From the NCBI GenBank assembly GCA_030267565.1, contig BRXU01000003.1, forward strand, positions 1 through 64,000: a DNA stretch of 64,000 nucleotides, in the 5' to 3' direction. Below the pieces are notes generated by a model. The model was not told the DNA's origin. It saw only the letters and a list, made by a program, of their open reading frames with translations, and did no database searches. Positions 36,418-45,700 of the stretch are shown piece by piece. Source of the stretch: Pleodorina starrii. Lineage: Eukaryota; Chlorophyta; Chlorophyceae; Chlamydomonadales; Volvocaceae. Within the stretch, counting starts at the first letter, position 1. Every line of letters starts with the position of its first letter. Position numbers and translations under genes: made by a program.

Positions 36418-36553
36418 AATAATAATAATAATAATACGCCCGACCGGAGGCCGAGGCGTGGGTTAAGGGAGCAGAGGAGGTGGGGTGACGGGTTTCCCCG
36501 GTCCCAGTCCTCCCCCGCCACCGCGGTGGGGGTTGAGAACGAGTATGTGTTAG

Positions 36554-39500
36554 TTATGTGCCCGTCTGCTGTTGCGTCTCGTGCGGGGAGCGTTCCATTT
36601 GCCGCCGGGTGATCACAATCTTATTGAGCGCCCGAACAGCGTGATCGTGGAGTTCGTTGCAGCATGTTTTGGCCGCTTCACTGCCCGCCCCTAGGGTGCA
36701 GAGAAGGGGGCGTAAGTCTTTTCGGATGGTACCGGCGAAGCCTAGGCTGATGGCCTCCTGTGCTGTGTAACAGACTTTCCACCCCTCCTTTGTGTGGAGC
36801 CGGGCGAGCTCGGAGTGTTGGATGGCTTTGTCATGTTGTTTCTGCTTGTGGTTGGTGTCGGCCGTGTATCCTATTTCGAGGATATGCACGGTGTGTTGAC
36901 TAGGGTCCGGGGGCCCCATGTATCCGATCTCTTGTGCCTCGTGGAGAGGGATGCTAGGGATGAGGAGTAGATCGGGGCGCATTTTGAGCCGTTCTCCCTC
37001 CGGGGTGTTTGGGAGCAGCCAGTGCGGTAGTCTTGTGCCTGCTACATAGTCCGGCCGGTCATCTGCGGGGCAGGCGTCCATGACCGTGTAGCAGCCCCCG
37101 TTGATTCCCCGGGCGAGCGTACTGGTGATGGTTTGAACCGCCTGATTGTGCCGAAGGATGTATAGAGCGTGCATCCGTGGGTGGCGGCAGCCACCCAGGA
37201 TATGCCCCCCGGAGTCGGGGTTGTGGCACAGGGGGCAGCTTCCTGACGCAACGGGGCCTCCCGGGGCCAATGATTTCCTGAAGCGGTTCGCGAGCTTGGC
37301 GTTCCATAGCTGGCCGTACAGGTAGTCGAAGCACCGTTTGGCGTGCTTGTGTCGGCCTATCTTGCGCTGTAGGGTGCGTGCGCTGGCGTTGATGTCCAGG
37401 TCGGGTATGGTATTGGCAACAAACTTCATGTAATCTGTCTCATTTGTGTAGCCCGAGTGCGTTTCCGGACGCATTAGGGCTTCTATGCCCCGGTTGAGGT
37501 CGTTGGCAAAGTGCCCAGCATTCTTCTCAGGCCCATGCATCTTCCGTAGCCACCAGTATTGGTTACGTGGGTTATTGTCAGATGTTTCGGTTGTGCTCAG
37601 TGCGTCGGGGTCGAGCTTTGCAAGGCCTCGCGCGGCCCGTACGGCTGCTTTATCTGCTTCTTCGTTATATTTCACGCCAGTGTGGGCTTTTACTTTAAGT
37701 AGGGAAGTTGTTAAATTGCATGCTGCTCTCTTTTTAAGAGTAGTGACTATCTGCTCAAGCAGGGCCTTATGTTTGCTGAGCCGGAGTTTCTGTGGGTTAT
37801 TGATCATCTTTTTTATTAGGTAAAGGGCTGCGGCTGAGTCCGTCCAGATGGATAAGTGGGTGTTGTCCTCAGGCGTGCCTCTGCGCATGTAGAGTGCTTG
37901 GTGGATGGCACTTAGTTCACATCTCGTGATGGTTTGGCAGCCGTGATGTCCAGCATTTACATCAATGTGGAGCGTCTTATTGGTGAGTGCGTCGACGGCC
38001 GCGGCTCCCAGTATTTGTCGTTCCTCGTCGCCATCCTTTACCTTTTGAACAGATCCGTCCGTGTAGATTGCGTTCTGGGAGTCGTATCGCAGCGACTGTT
38101 TGGCGTGGAATGTCCGGAAGACGGCCTTTTGCTCAGCAGAGGTGAGGTTGTCGCACGGACGGGAGAGTACCGCCGCGGCGGGTGGCCGGTCGCTCATACT
38201 GCGCACCCGTTTCCGCACCCACTGGGGCGGGTTCCAGGGGTGGGAGGGCTCCATGGGGGTGGCGGTTGCAGCCGGCATGCCAAGAGTCCGACGGAGGCGT
38301 TCGGCGTGGGTTCGACCAGTTGCGTTGCTGACTAAGAGAAGAGTGAGGCCCATCGGGTAGGGTTGGGGGGTATCTTCAAGGGTTTCGCTGTACAGACTGG
38401 CTGTGCCCGTGAACGCGTCGATTCTGCCGATCATAGTGACCAGCGGGTGGGTGAGGTAACGGGTATATGGCGCCGTTCGAGCCGTGGGCAGCAGGAGGAG
38501 GGTGGCGGTGGGTGTGCTCTCAGACCGTACTGTCTCGGCCCATCCCAAGGCCCATCTTAGGGCGTGATGCCCCTCCTCCGGCGTAGGCTCGGGGTGGGCG
38601 ATGGAGAGGCCTGTGAATGGCTGCGTATATGCATCGTGGTTCGCCCCAAAGAGCTGGTCCTCTGAAAAGCGTGAATAGTATGTATCTACGCAGTCGGCTA
38701 CATTGAGGGGGGATGCAAAGCGTTCGGTTGTGGCGCCGAGCGCGGTCGTGAGGCGCTTCATAAGTGCTTCGGGCAGCCGGCGCTCGTTTGCCGCTTTGAC
38801 GGGTTGCAGTTTGGTGCCCCCGCCGTTCCGGTACCGCAGGAGGAGGCGTGCGACGTCTTCCGCAAAGCCGCCCCTGGCGGCGAGTCGGGCATGGTCTGCC
38901 GGGCGGTTCTGCTGCGCGTCTTGGTACCTGTACCACAGGCTGCGGAGACGACAGACGGAGATTTGGCCTACACAGTTACCTTGGGGGCCGTAGACGAGGG
39001 CCAGTCCGATGGTCTGCAGTCCTTCAGGTATGTCCCCGTCACCCTCCCAGGGTGTTCCGCAGAGGGGGCCGTTGTGTTTGCCGATCTGGATAGTGTAACG
39101 CCCTGTGGGGTAGATGTCCTTGTCCGGGTTTCCCGGTTGGACGTTGATTTCGACAAACTGTCTGAGAAGGCGCTGCCCTCGGGTCGTGTTTAGGCATTCG
39201 GTTTCCCATCGACCTTGTTGTTGCCTTTCCGTCAGGTGCTTGTCGCGTGTCTCCGCCGCGCGCCCCGGGTCATGTCCGGCTTCCTGAGCGCGTCGATCCC
39301 GGAATGCATTGAGCAGTTCGATCCAGTTATCTTGTTGGGCCAGACGCGTGCCCTCGTCTTGAGTGGGCGCCCAGTCTACTTCGACTAGGCCCACCTGCGG
39401 TGGTGTGCCGTTGGGAGGCGCATGGGGGTGTATCGCCTGGGGGTGGTATCCGTTGGCAGCGTAGAGGGCGAGGGCTCCTTTGGTTACTGCCGTGCGTTCC

Positions 39501-42500
39501 CAGTCGACCAGGTAGTAGGTGCGGTGGGTGCCTTGGTTCGGTGGGTGGATTGTGCGCTGCCTCTTTGGGGTCGGTTTGTCGACGGCGACCCGTTTACGTA
39601 TTTCTGCATTGATGCACGCCACCCTTTCCTGGTCTCCGAAGAGGAATTGCGTGATACTGATTCCATACCGCGCCGGGACCTCCGCAGGCCATGGTTCCTC
39701 GCCCAGCAGCATCTGGAGGAGCCGTTCGGCGGAGCCGACCCTGGTTAGCAGGCCCTTGTGGTGCGGGTGGCGTAGGAGCTCTTCGCAATGTTGGATGGTG
39801 AGTGGGGTGTGTCGGGGGTTCCAGCCGATGGCGTCGGTGTCCACGATGCCCGTTACCGGCTTGAGGTTTTGACGTAAAAGGTATGCGTTGAGGCGGTCAC
39901 GGTCGGTTAGCCGCCGTGGCTGGTGTTGCCGGGCGTGACATCTAGGCGTCGAGCGTCGTGTGGTGGGATCTGCCGTCGCGCCCCCGGGCGGCGTCGGTTG
40001 GGTCGCCTCGTCGGTGATTGTCACGCCTGGGGGTGTGGGGGCTGTGTCGGCGTGTGCGGTTTGCATGGCTTCGACCGGGTCACGGGGCTTTGGGGCGAGG
40101 TACTTTGTTATGCGTCCGTACGGTATGGGTTTGGGTCCAGCCGTTTCGTCGGTTAGGCCGGTCAGGCCGGGGTTGTCTGGAATGAGCCGCAGCTCGGGGG
40201 GTAGAGATGTGGATCCGCGGTATCTGGGTGCCCGAGCCCGCACGCTGGGGTCGGCATTCATGGCGAGGCTGAGCTGGTTCAGGGCTATCCTATGGCGCGA
40301 TCCCACGTTCCGGCCTCCGATTAGTTGCAGCTGATCAGTGGTGATGATGTGCGTGCCCGTGTTCTGATCCCTCAGGGCCCGGAGGTCGAGACCCAGCTCA
40401 AGCAGAGGTTGTACGCATCGGAAGAGGAGCGCAAGCGCCTTGGGTTCGGCCGCTGGGTTGAGAGATCCGATCAGGTGGGCGAGGCTGCTCATTGTCGTTT
40501 CGTATGCTGTCCCTTTGTCCGTGAGTTCAATCCCCGCCTCCCTCACGAGAGCGAGCTGTTTCAGTGTGGTGTAGAATTTGCATTCCCGTTTGAGTTCATG
40601 TGCCGGTACGGTGCCCATGTATCGACTTTGCAGGTGGAGGAGAGCTCTGGTCACCGCTCCGAGACGGCCGTCATCATTGAGGGAGAGGACGAGGGTCTTT
40701 GCCGCCCGGACGGCGTATAAGGTGCGTACGGTGCCAACCCCCAGGCCGAGCCTCGCGGTCGGGTTGAGAATGGCGCGGGTGGGGAAGCCCATCTTGAGTC
40801 CGTAGCTGCGTTTGGCTATGCCCGCGATTTGCGCATCGAAACTGGCAATGTCTTGTGGGGTGTACGCCATGGTGGGCAGGCTGTACGCCACGAAGGGGTG
40901 TATGAGGGTTCTGATCATGTTGATGCGTTGGTCGGGGGTCGCGAGGGAGCTCTGAATGCCCCGTCCTCGTCTGTCAACCTCGGCTCGCACATAGGCCACT
41001 TGTTCTGCCCAGTCTAGCGTGGGGGTAATGTGTACTCCCAGATACTTGTACGGCTGCGTGGGGGGTGCGTACGGGATAGGCGTGTCGTCTATTCGAATTT
41101 GGTTTTTCAGAAGGCGTTCCAGGGCGGTCTGGTATTTTTGTGTGCCGGGGCCTCTACTCAGATCCTTGTCCGAGCGCGCGCGACCATGGAGTATGCCTTG
41201 TATCTGGCACTTGCTCACGTTGACCTTGAGGGCCCCCCACCTCGCATACCGTTCAATTTTTGAGCATTGGAGCCGCAGATCCGATACCGCGTTCGTAAGG
41301 GTAACTAGGTCGTCAGCGAATGCCCCCGAGCTGAAGTGATGGCGATCGTTTTCTTCCGCCCGGAGGCAGCCATATCGGTACCCCCTGCCGCCACTGTGCA
41401 GCCATCGTAGGAGGGGTTCCATGTAGATAATGAACAGGACGGGTGACAGCGTGTCTCCCTGGATCGTTCCGCGCTCGATCGCAATGTTCGCAGTGCATCC
41501 GTGCTCGGTTCGTATGCGTGTCGCGGCGTGCGAGTACAGGTTCGCAACCACTTCGATGAGGTCATCTGGGTAGCCCAGGTCGTACATGATCATAAGCAGT
41601 TTATCATGATCGATGGTGTTGAACACGGAAGTGAAATCGATATAAAGGAGGAACAGGTCGCGCCCCGTAAGACCCGCGTCTTCGATAGCGTGCAGCACGT
41701 TCTGGATTTGCCGTTCTGTATTGCGCTGCCGGAGGTACCCTTCCTGGGCCTCGGTAAAGATGTGGGCTTGTTCGCTGTAAGTTACGATGTTTAGTGTGAT
41801 GTGGCTGGTGTACAGCTTGTAGAGGGTGTTGGCCAGGGCGATCGGGCGTTTGTTCTTAATAAGAAGTGGGTCTCCTTTCTTGGGGATGAGGACCGTGTCG
41901 GATTGTGTCCAGTGGGGGGGGATTTCGGCTTTGACCCACATTACGGTGATCAGGTGGTGTATTGCGGTCTGGAGGTCGTCTGGGAGGGTTTGGAGGAGTT
42001 CATTGGGCAGGCCGTCCGGCCCGGGGGCTTTGTTGCGGGCGAGGTGGCTCAGGCAGGTGCGAAAATTGCATGGGTCGAGGATTCCGGGGAGGAGGGACGG
42101 GGGTGCGCCGTCCCAGCGTGCAAGGCCTTGTCTGAGTGGGTCAGGGGCCCCAGCCTCTTCCCAGGGGTATTTGCGTGGGGCCTCGCCTGGGAGGTATTTG
42201 CCTGTGCGGGGACCGGAGACTGGCCTGGCTAGGAGGGCGAAGTGCGTGTGTAGCGCGTCGAGAATGCCTTCGGAATCCGTGCACAGGTGCCCGTCCTCGG
42301 GGTGTCGGATAGCCGCGATACCTCGCGGTTGATCGTCAGGCTCCAGGATTTGCCTGTGCGCCTGCTTTGGCTTCTTTGTGAGAAGGCGTTGAAGCCGCCT
42401 GCTTGCTCTGCACATGTGCAGTTTGCGCGTCTCATTAACCACCTTCCTGATTTCGTCCCCCTTGCTCCGGATCGCGGTGCGCAGGTCGCGGGTTTCAAGG

Positions 42501-42703
42501 TTGTCCCATGGGTCCCCCGGGCCTTGTGGTTGGCGGGCGGTACCAGTTTCAGGTGGGTCGGGGGTCTGATCTGTGGCTTTCGGGACCGGCATTGCCTCCT
42601 GGGGGTGCCGTGATGAGGGTTGTTGGGTCGCTTTCGTCGGGTTGGGGGGGGGGGGGCCGGCGGGTGCAGTGCTTGCGTGAGGTCGCGTTTCAGTGCTTTG
42701 TGT
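36554..42703 (-). CDS. LINE ORF2: RT, PCIF1-like domain, RNase H, CCHC and RLE endonuclease
   Basis: The frame is open from 42703; the first ATG is at 42592 and gives 2012 residues, used for numbering. Reverse transcriptase covers about 200-460, with IPKKGD near 236, YIDF and FADD at 425-428 (catalytic D427, D428). A PCIF1-like segment has FASPLN at 1292-1297 but AHPEP at 1332-1336 in place of NPPF. RNase H follows, with D1512, E1559, D1585 and D1647. Then CX2CX7HX4C (C1786, C1789, H1797, C1802) and RPD (D1874) with E1906 form the restriction-like endonuclease. It nicks the target and copies element RNA into DNA. About 1000 residues lie between RT and RNase H, far more than usual. The N-terminal linker is probably encoded in the ORF1 frame up to a 13-nt C run at 42644-42656, so the ATG may not be the true start. 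Confidence 0.9.
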   Translation of the reverse strand, partial: TQSTETRPHASTAPAGPPPPNPTKATQQPSSRHPQEAMPVPKATDQTPDPPETGTARQPQGPGDPWDNLETRDLRTAIRSKGDEIRKVVNETRKLHMCRASRRLQRLLTKKPKQAHRQILEPDDQPRGIAAIRHPEDGHLCTDSEGILDALHTHFALLARPVSGPRTGKYLPGEAPRKYPWEEAGAPDPLRQGLARWDGAPPSLLPGILDPCNFRTCLSHLARNKAPGPDGLPNELLQTLPDDLQTAIHHLITVMWVKAEIPPHWTQSDTVLIPKKGDPLLIKNKRPIALANTLYKLYTSHITLNIVTYSEQAHIFTEAQEGYLRQRNTERQIQNVLHAIEDAGLTGRDLFLLYIDFTSVFNTIDHDKLLMIMYDLGYPDDLIEVVANLYSHAATRIRTEHGCTANIAIERGTIQGDTLSPVLFIIYMEPLLRWLHSGGRGYRYGCLRAEENDRHHFSSGAFADDLVTLTNAVSDLRLQCSKIERYARWGALKVNVSKCQIQGILHGRARSDKDLSRGPGTQKYQTALERLLKNQIRIDDTPIPYAPPTQPYKYLGVHITPTLDWAEQVAYVRAEVDRRGRGIQSSLATPDQRINMIRTLIHPFVAYSLPTMAYTPQDIASFDAQIAGIAKRSYGLKMGFPTRAILNPTARLGLGVGTVRTLYAVRAAKTLVLSLNDDGRLGAVTRALLHLQSRYMGTVPAHELKRECKFYTTLKQLALVREAGIELTDKGTAYETTMSSLAHLIGSLNPAAEPKALALLFRCVQPLLELGLDLRALRDQNTGTHIITTDQLQLIGGRNVGSRHRIALNQLSLAMNADPSVRARAPRYRGSTSLPPELRLIPDNPGLTGLTDETAGPKPIPYGRITKYLAPKPRDPVEAMQTAHADTAPTPPGVTITDEATQPTPPGGATADPTTRRSTPRCHARQHQPRRLTDRDRLNAYLLRQNLKPVTGIVDTDAIGWNPRHTPLTIQHCEELLRHPHHKGLLTRVGSAERLLQMLLGEEPWPAEVPARYGISITQFLFGDQERVACINAEIRKRVAVDKPTPKRQRTIHPPNQGTHRTYYLVDWERTAVTKGALALYAANGYHPQAIHPHAPPNGTPPQVGLVEVDWAPTQDEGTRLAQQDNWIELLNAFRDRRAQEAGHDPGRAAETRDKHLTERQQQGRWETECLNTTRGQRLLRQFVEINVQPGNPDKDIYPTGRYTIQIGKHNGPLCGTPWEGDGDIPEGLQTIGLALVYGPQGNCVGQISVCRLRSLWYRYQDAQQNRPADHARLAARGGFAEDVARLLLRYRNGGGTKLQPVKAANERRLPEALMKRLTTALGATTERFASPLNVADCVDTYYSRFSEDQLFGANHDAYTQPFTGLSIAHPEPTPEEGHHALRWALGWAETVRSESTPTATLLLLPTARTAPYTRYLTHPLVTMIGRIDAFTGTASLYSETLEDTPQPYPMGLTLLLVSNATGRTHAERLRRTLGMPAATATPMEPSHPWNPPQWVRKRVRSMSDRPPAAAVLSRPCDNLTSAEQKAVFRTFHAKQSLRYDSQNAIYTDGSVQKVKDGDEERQILGAAAVDALTNKTLHIDVNAGHHGCQTITRCELSAIHQALYMRRGTPEDNTHLSIWTDSAAALYLIKKMINNPQKLRLSKHKALLEQIVTTLKKRAACNLTTSLLKVKAHTGVKYNEEADKAAVRAARGLAKLDPDALSTTETSDNNPRNQYWWLRKMHGPEKNAGHFANDLNRGIEALMRPETHSGYTNETDYMKFVANTIPDLDINASARTLQRKIGRHKHAKRCFDYLYGQLWNAKLANRFRKSLAPGGPVASGSCPLCHNPDSGGHILGGCRHPRMHALYILRHNQAVQTITSTLARGINGGCYTVMDACPADDRPDYVAGTRLPHWLLPNTPEGERLKMRPDLLLIPSIPLHEAQEIGYMGPPDPSQHTVHILEIGYTADTNHKQKQHDKAIQHSELARLHTKEGWKVCYTAQEAISLGFAGTIRKDLRPLLCTLGAGSEAAKTCCNELHDHAVRALNKIVITRRQMERSPHETQQQTGT
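42644..42656 (-). other. C13 run where the ORF1 and ORF2 frames meet
   Basis: On the minus strand 13 C bases encode prolines in either frame. The frame of ORF1 stays open past its stop (42774 down to beyond this run) with a plausible linker, while ORF2's frame opens only at 42703. A one-base slip here would connect them. Confidence 0.7.
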
Positions 42704-42774
42704 TCATCATATAAACGGGTCAGGCGCCTGCCAATGCCCCGTCGCGCGTGCAATGTCCCTGAGCGGGGGGGTTT

Positions 42775-45700
42775 TTATTGGCAGTGACTTTCGAGGATGC
42801 CGAGGCATTGCAGCATGAGCGTCCCAAGCTCTTGGCTTAGGGAAGTGATATTCGTGGCTTGCACGGCCGCGTGATTGCGCAGGTGGCCAAGGATCGTCCG
42901 CGCCTGGTCCTTGCCCGCGGCGCGCTCCATTTGGGTGGAGGCGGCTGTGATGGTCTCGTGCGCGGGGCGGAGAGCGTCCAGCAGGTGGGTAATTGCGCCC
43001 GTGAGTGTCGCCTCCATTTCCATGCGTGCTTTGTCTTTGCTTTCTTTGAGGATGGGCAGCTGGATGCGGCTCCATGAGCTGGGGTTTAGGTCTGTGGGGG
43101 GCCGGGCAGCGGGGGCAGGGAAGAGGCGGAGTCCCGCTAGGGGGAGGAGGGTACACAGCGGTCGGTGGTCGAAGTTGCCTCCACAATCATACACTTGTTC
43201 GTACGCATTGCCCTCCTTGGCCACAGCGGCGGTGGTTTGGGGAGCAAGGAGGACGTCATCGATGCGGCTCAGGTGGGTGTCGAGTCCGAGTTGCGTCTGA
43301 GTGTAGGTGTATTCTCGTCGCATGGTGTGGACTGGTTGCAGGTCGTTCTCCGTCGAGAAGCATCGGTGCGCCCTGTCATCCGTGTTGCAGATACCTGTCG
43401 ACCGGTCACTCGCTTTGAGCACGGCATTCCAATCGCCCGCCATGATCAGGTGCTCACCCTTCGCTTTGGCTTGCGCCGAGGCCGCTCGCCCATATTCGTA
43501 TATTTTCTGCCGTGTGGTGGAGTCGGATGGACAGTATACCCCTATGATGTGGAGGGTTGAGCTGGCCGGGGGGGCTATACGTACATGCCCTATGTACCCT
43601 TCCAGTTCAGTGGGTATAGGTTCTGCGGTGGCGCTGCCCTGTCTACTGAGGCGCTCCGCCACTCCGATCAGGACGCCTGCCTCGCGGTTGGCGCGATCGG
43701 CAACATGCGGGCGATTGCTCAGGTAGGTCTGGTATGGCTGCATGCTTTGCTTCGTGCTGGCAATAGCGCGACGATGATGGGCGCTTAGCTTGGTTTCGGT
43801 GAGCACCAGCACATCTGGCTTGTGGTCGTCGACTAGGCGCAAAATTCCCTCACGGTGCCCTTGCAGGCCTCGCGTGTTCATCGTAACGAGTTTGAGATAG
43901 CCGGTCGGTGGTGCTCCTGGTGCGGCCGGGGGCGGCTCGCTGGCTGTCTGCTCTGGCGTTTTGGCAGGTGCGACGGGAGCGTCCGCCCTTGGCTGTTTGG
44001 GGTGGGCGTACTTCGTCATGTGTTGTTGCTGAGGTCCTGTTTTTGGTTTAGGGCGGGACTGTGCAGGGGGGGAGCTTTCCGCAGGGCGCTTGCGTGGGCG
44101 TGGGCGTGTTGCATTCTGTTCCGGAGCAGGGCGCGTCGTGCCGTACGCCGCCGTTCGTACCGGGTCGGGGGCCGGGTCGGGTAGGATATGTTGCGGTGCC
44201 TGAGTTGTTTCAGCTCCTTCAGGTGCGTCGGCGGCCGTGCGGTCGCGGCCCGCTCGAATGGGGAGGCCTAGCATGCGGCGCAGGTGATATGTGATGGTGT
44301 GGGTTGCAGGCACGGGCCCCACCTTCCTTCTGGTCCGCTTTCTGCTGGTGCGTGCAGGTGCCGCGGCTTCTGGAGCGGGGGCGCGCCTGGCGGCCCGTCT
44401 CGTGTCGGCATGGCGCGCTTCAGGAGCATTCGCGGCTGCTCTACGGGGCGTGGGGACGTCTTGCTGCGCGGGCCGCGGGGGCCCCGCGGCTTCGTCAGTA
44501 TCTTGCGGAGGCTGCGGGGTTTCCGCTTCAAGTTCCGCGTCGTCGGTGTCCATGGGGCTGGGGTCGGCGGGAGTTCGTGCCGGGCGGCTCTCTGGGCTCC
44601 CGGATTCCGTTGGTTGCATGTGTGCCTCGGATCCGGGGGGCCCCGCGTCGTCAACCTCCATCGGGGTGGGATCTGGGCTGGCGGCGGTGTACCGGGGTGC
44701 CGCGTGTTCTACACGCGCTCTCACCTCGTAAGAAGGCGAGGGGGGCGCTACGGCGGGGGTGGGTTCCGGTAGTGTGCGTGTGTCGTGGCCAGTCGGGTGT
44801 TGTTCCGTCGTGTCCGTGGTGACGGCGGCGGGTCGGTTAGGTCCGTTCTGTGTGTTGGTCGTCAGGGCTGCGATCCATTGCTCAGGTGGCGTGACATTCC
44901 GGAGGTCGACATGTGTTTGACACGGGGCGTTGTTGTGCCGGCGTTGGAGGCAGTAGATAGTGCCGTGGGCGAGGGGCCAATGGGTTGTCAGCTGTGTCGG
45001 GCGCGGTGATTGCGAGTCGATAATGAACCAATGCGTGTGTTGCCTTCGGACTGCTACGGCATGGCCTTCGAGATGCACTATGAAACCCCAGCTTTGGGCG
45101 TGGGGGGGGAGTTGTGCCCAGAGGGTGTGGAGCTGGTCCCCTTTGCGTATCGGAAGCTCGGTGCTCACTGATGCGATGTGTGTGTCGGGGAGCGTATTGC
45201 CGCTGGCGTCGCGGATCCGTACGTTGTGGCGCAGGTAGTGGTTCAGCACTATGGTGGAGAAGTGGCCCGTGCTGGGGTTGTGCGCGTGCTTCCAGATGGC
45301 GGCCGCCGCATGGAGGCCTTGCTGCTGCATGTGTGTTGTCATGGTACGACAGTAGCTTAGTACGTGGGGTGGGTCGATGTACGGGCCCCCGAGCAGGTTG
45401 TTGATGGCGTGAATCATGCACATCTGCGCTCGTTGCCTTTCGTGGTAGGTGGGTGTTTCCTGTGCGGGCGGGTGTGCAGGTGGCGGCCAGGGGACGTCTT
45501 CTGGGCGTCGCGGCGCGTTGTTTGTGCCGGTGGTGTGGGCGGGTGTTGCAGCGTGGCGTGTCGTGCCCTCGTCAGGCCCTCCGTATTGGGGCTCATGCCG
45601 GGGGCGGCTGAGGCGGGTCGCCTTCGGGTTGTCCAAGACTAGCAGAGCGAGCGCCGTTACGAGGGGCACCATCATGCCTTGGTTCGTGCTTGGAACGTGT

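Noticed and set aside
37042..39193. Plus-strand and alternate-frame ORFs across the LINE
   Set aside because: Shadows of the minus-strand ORF2, which carries all catalytic motifs.
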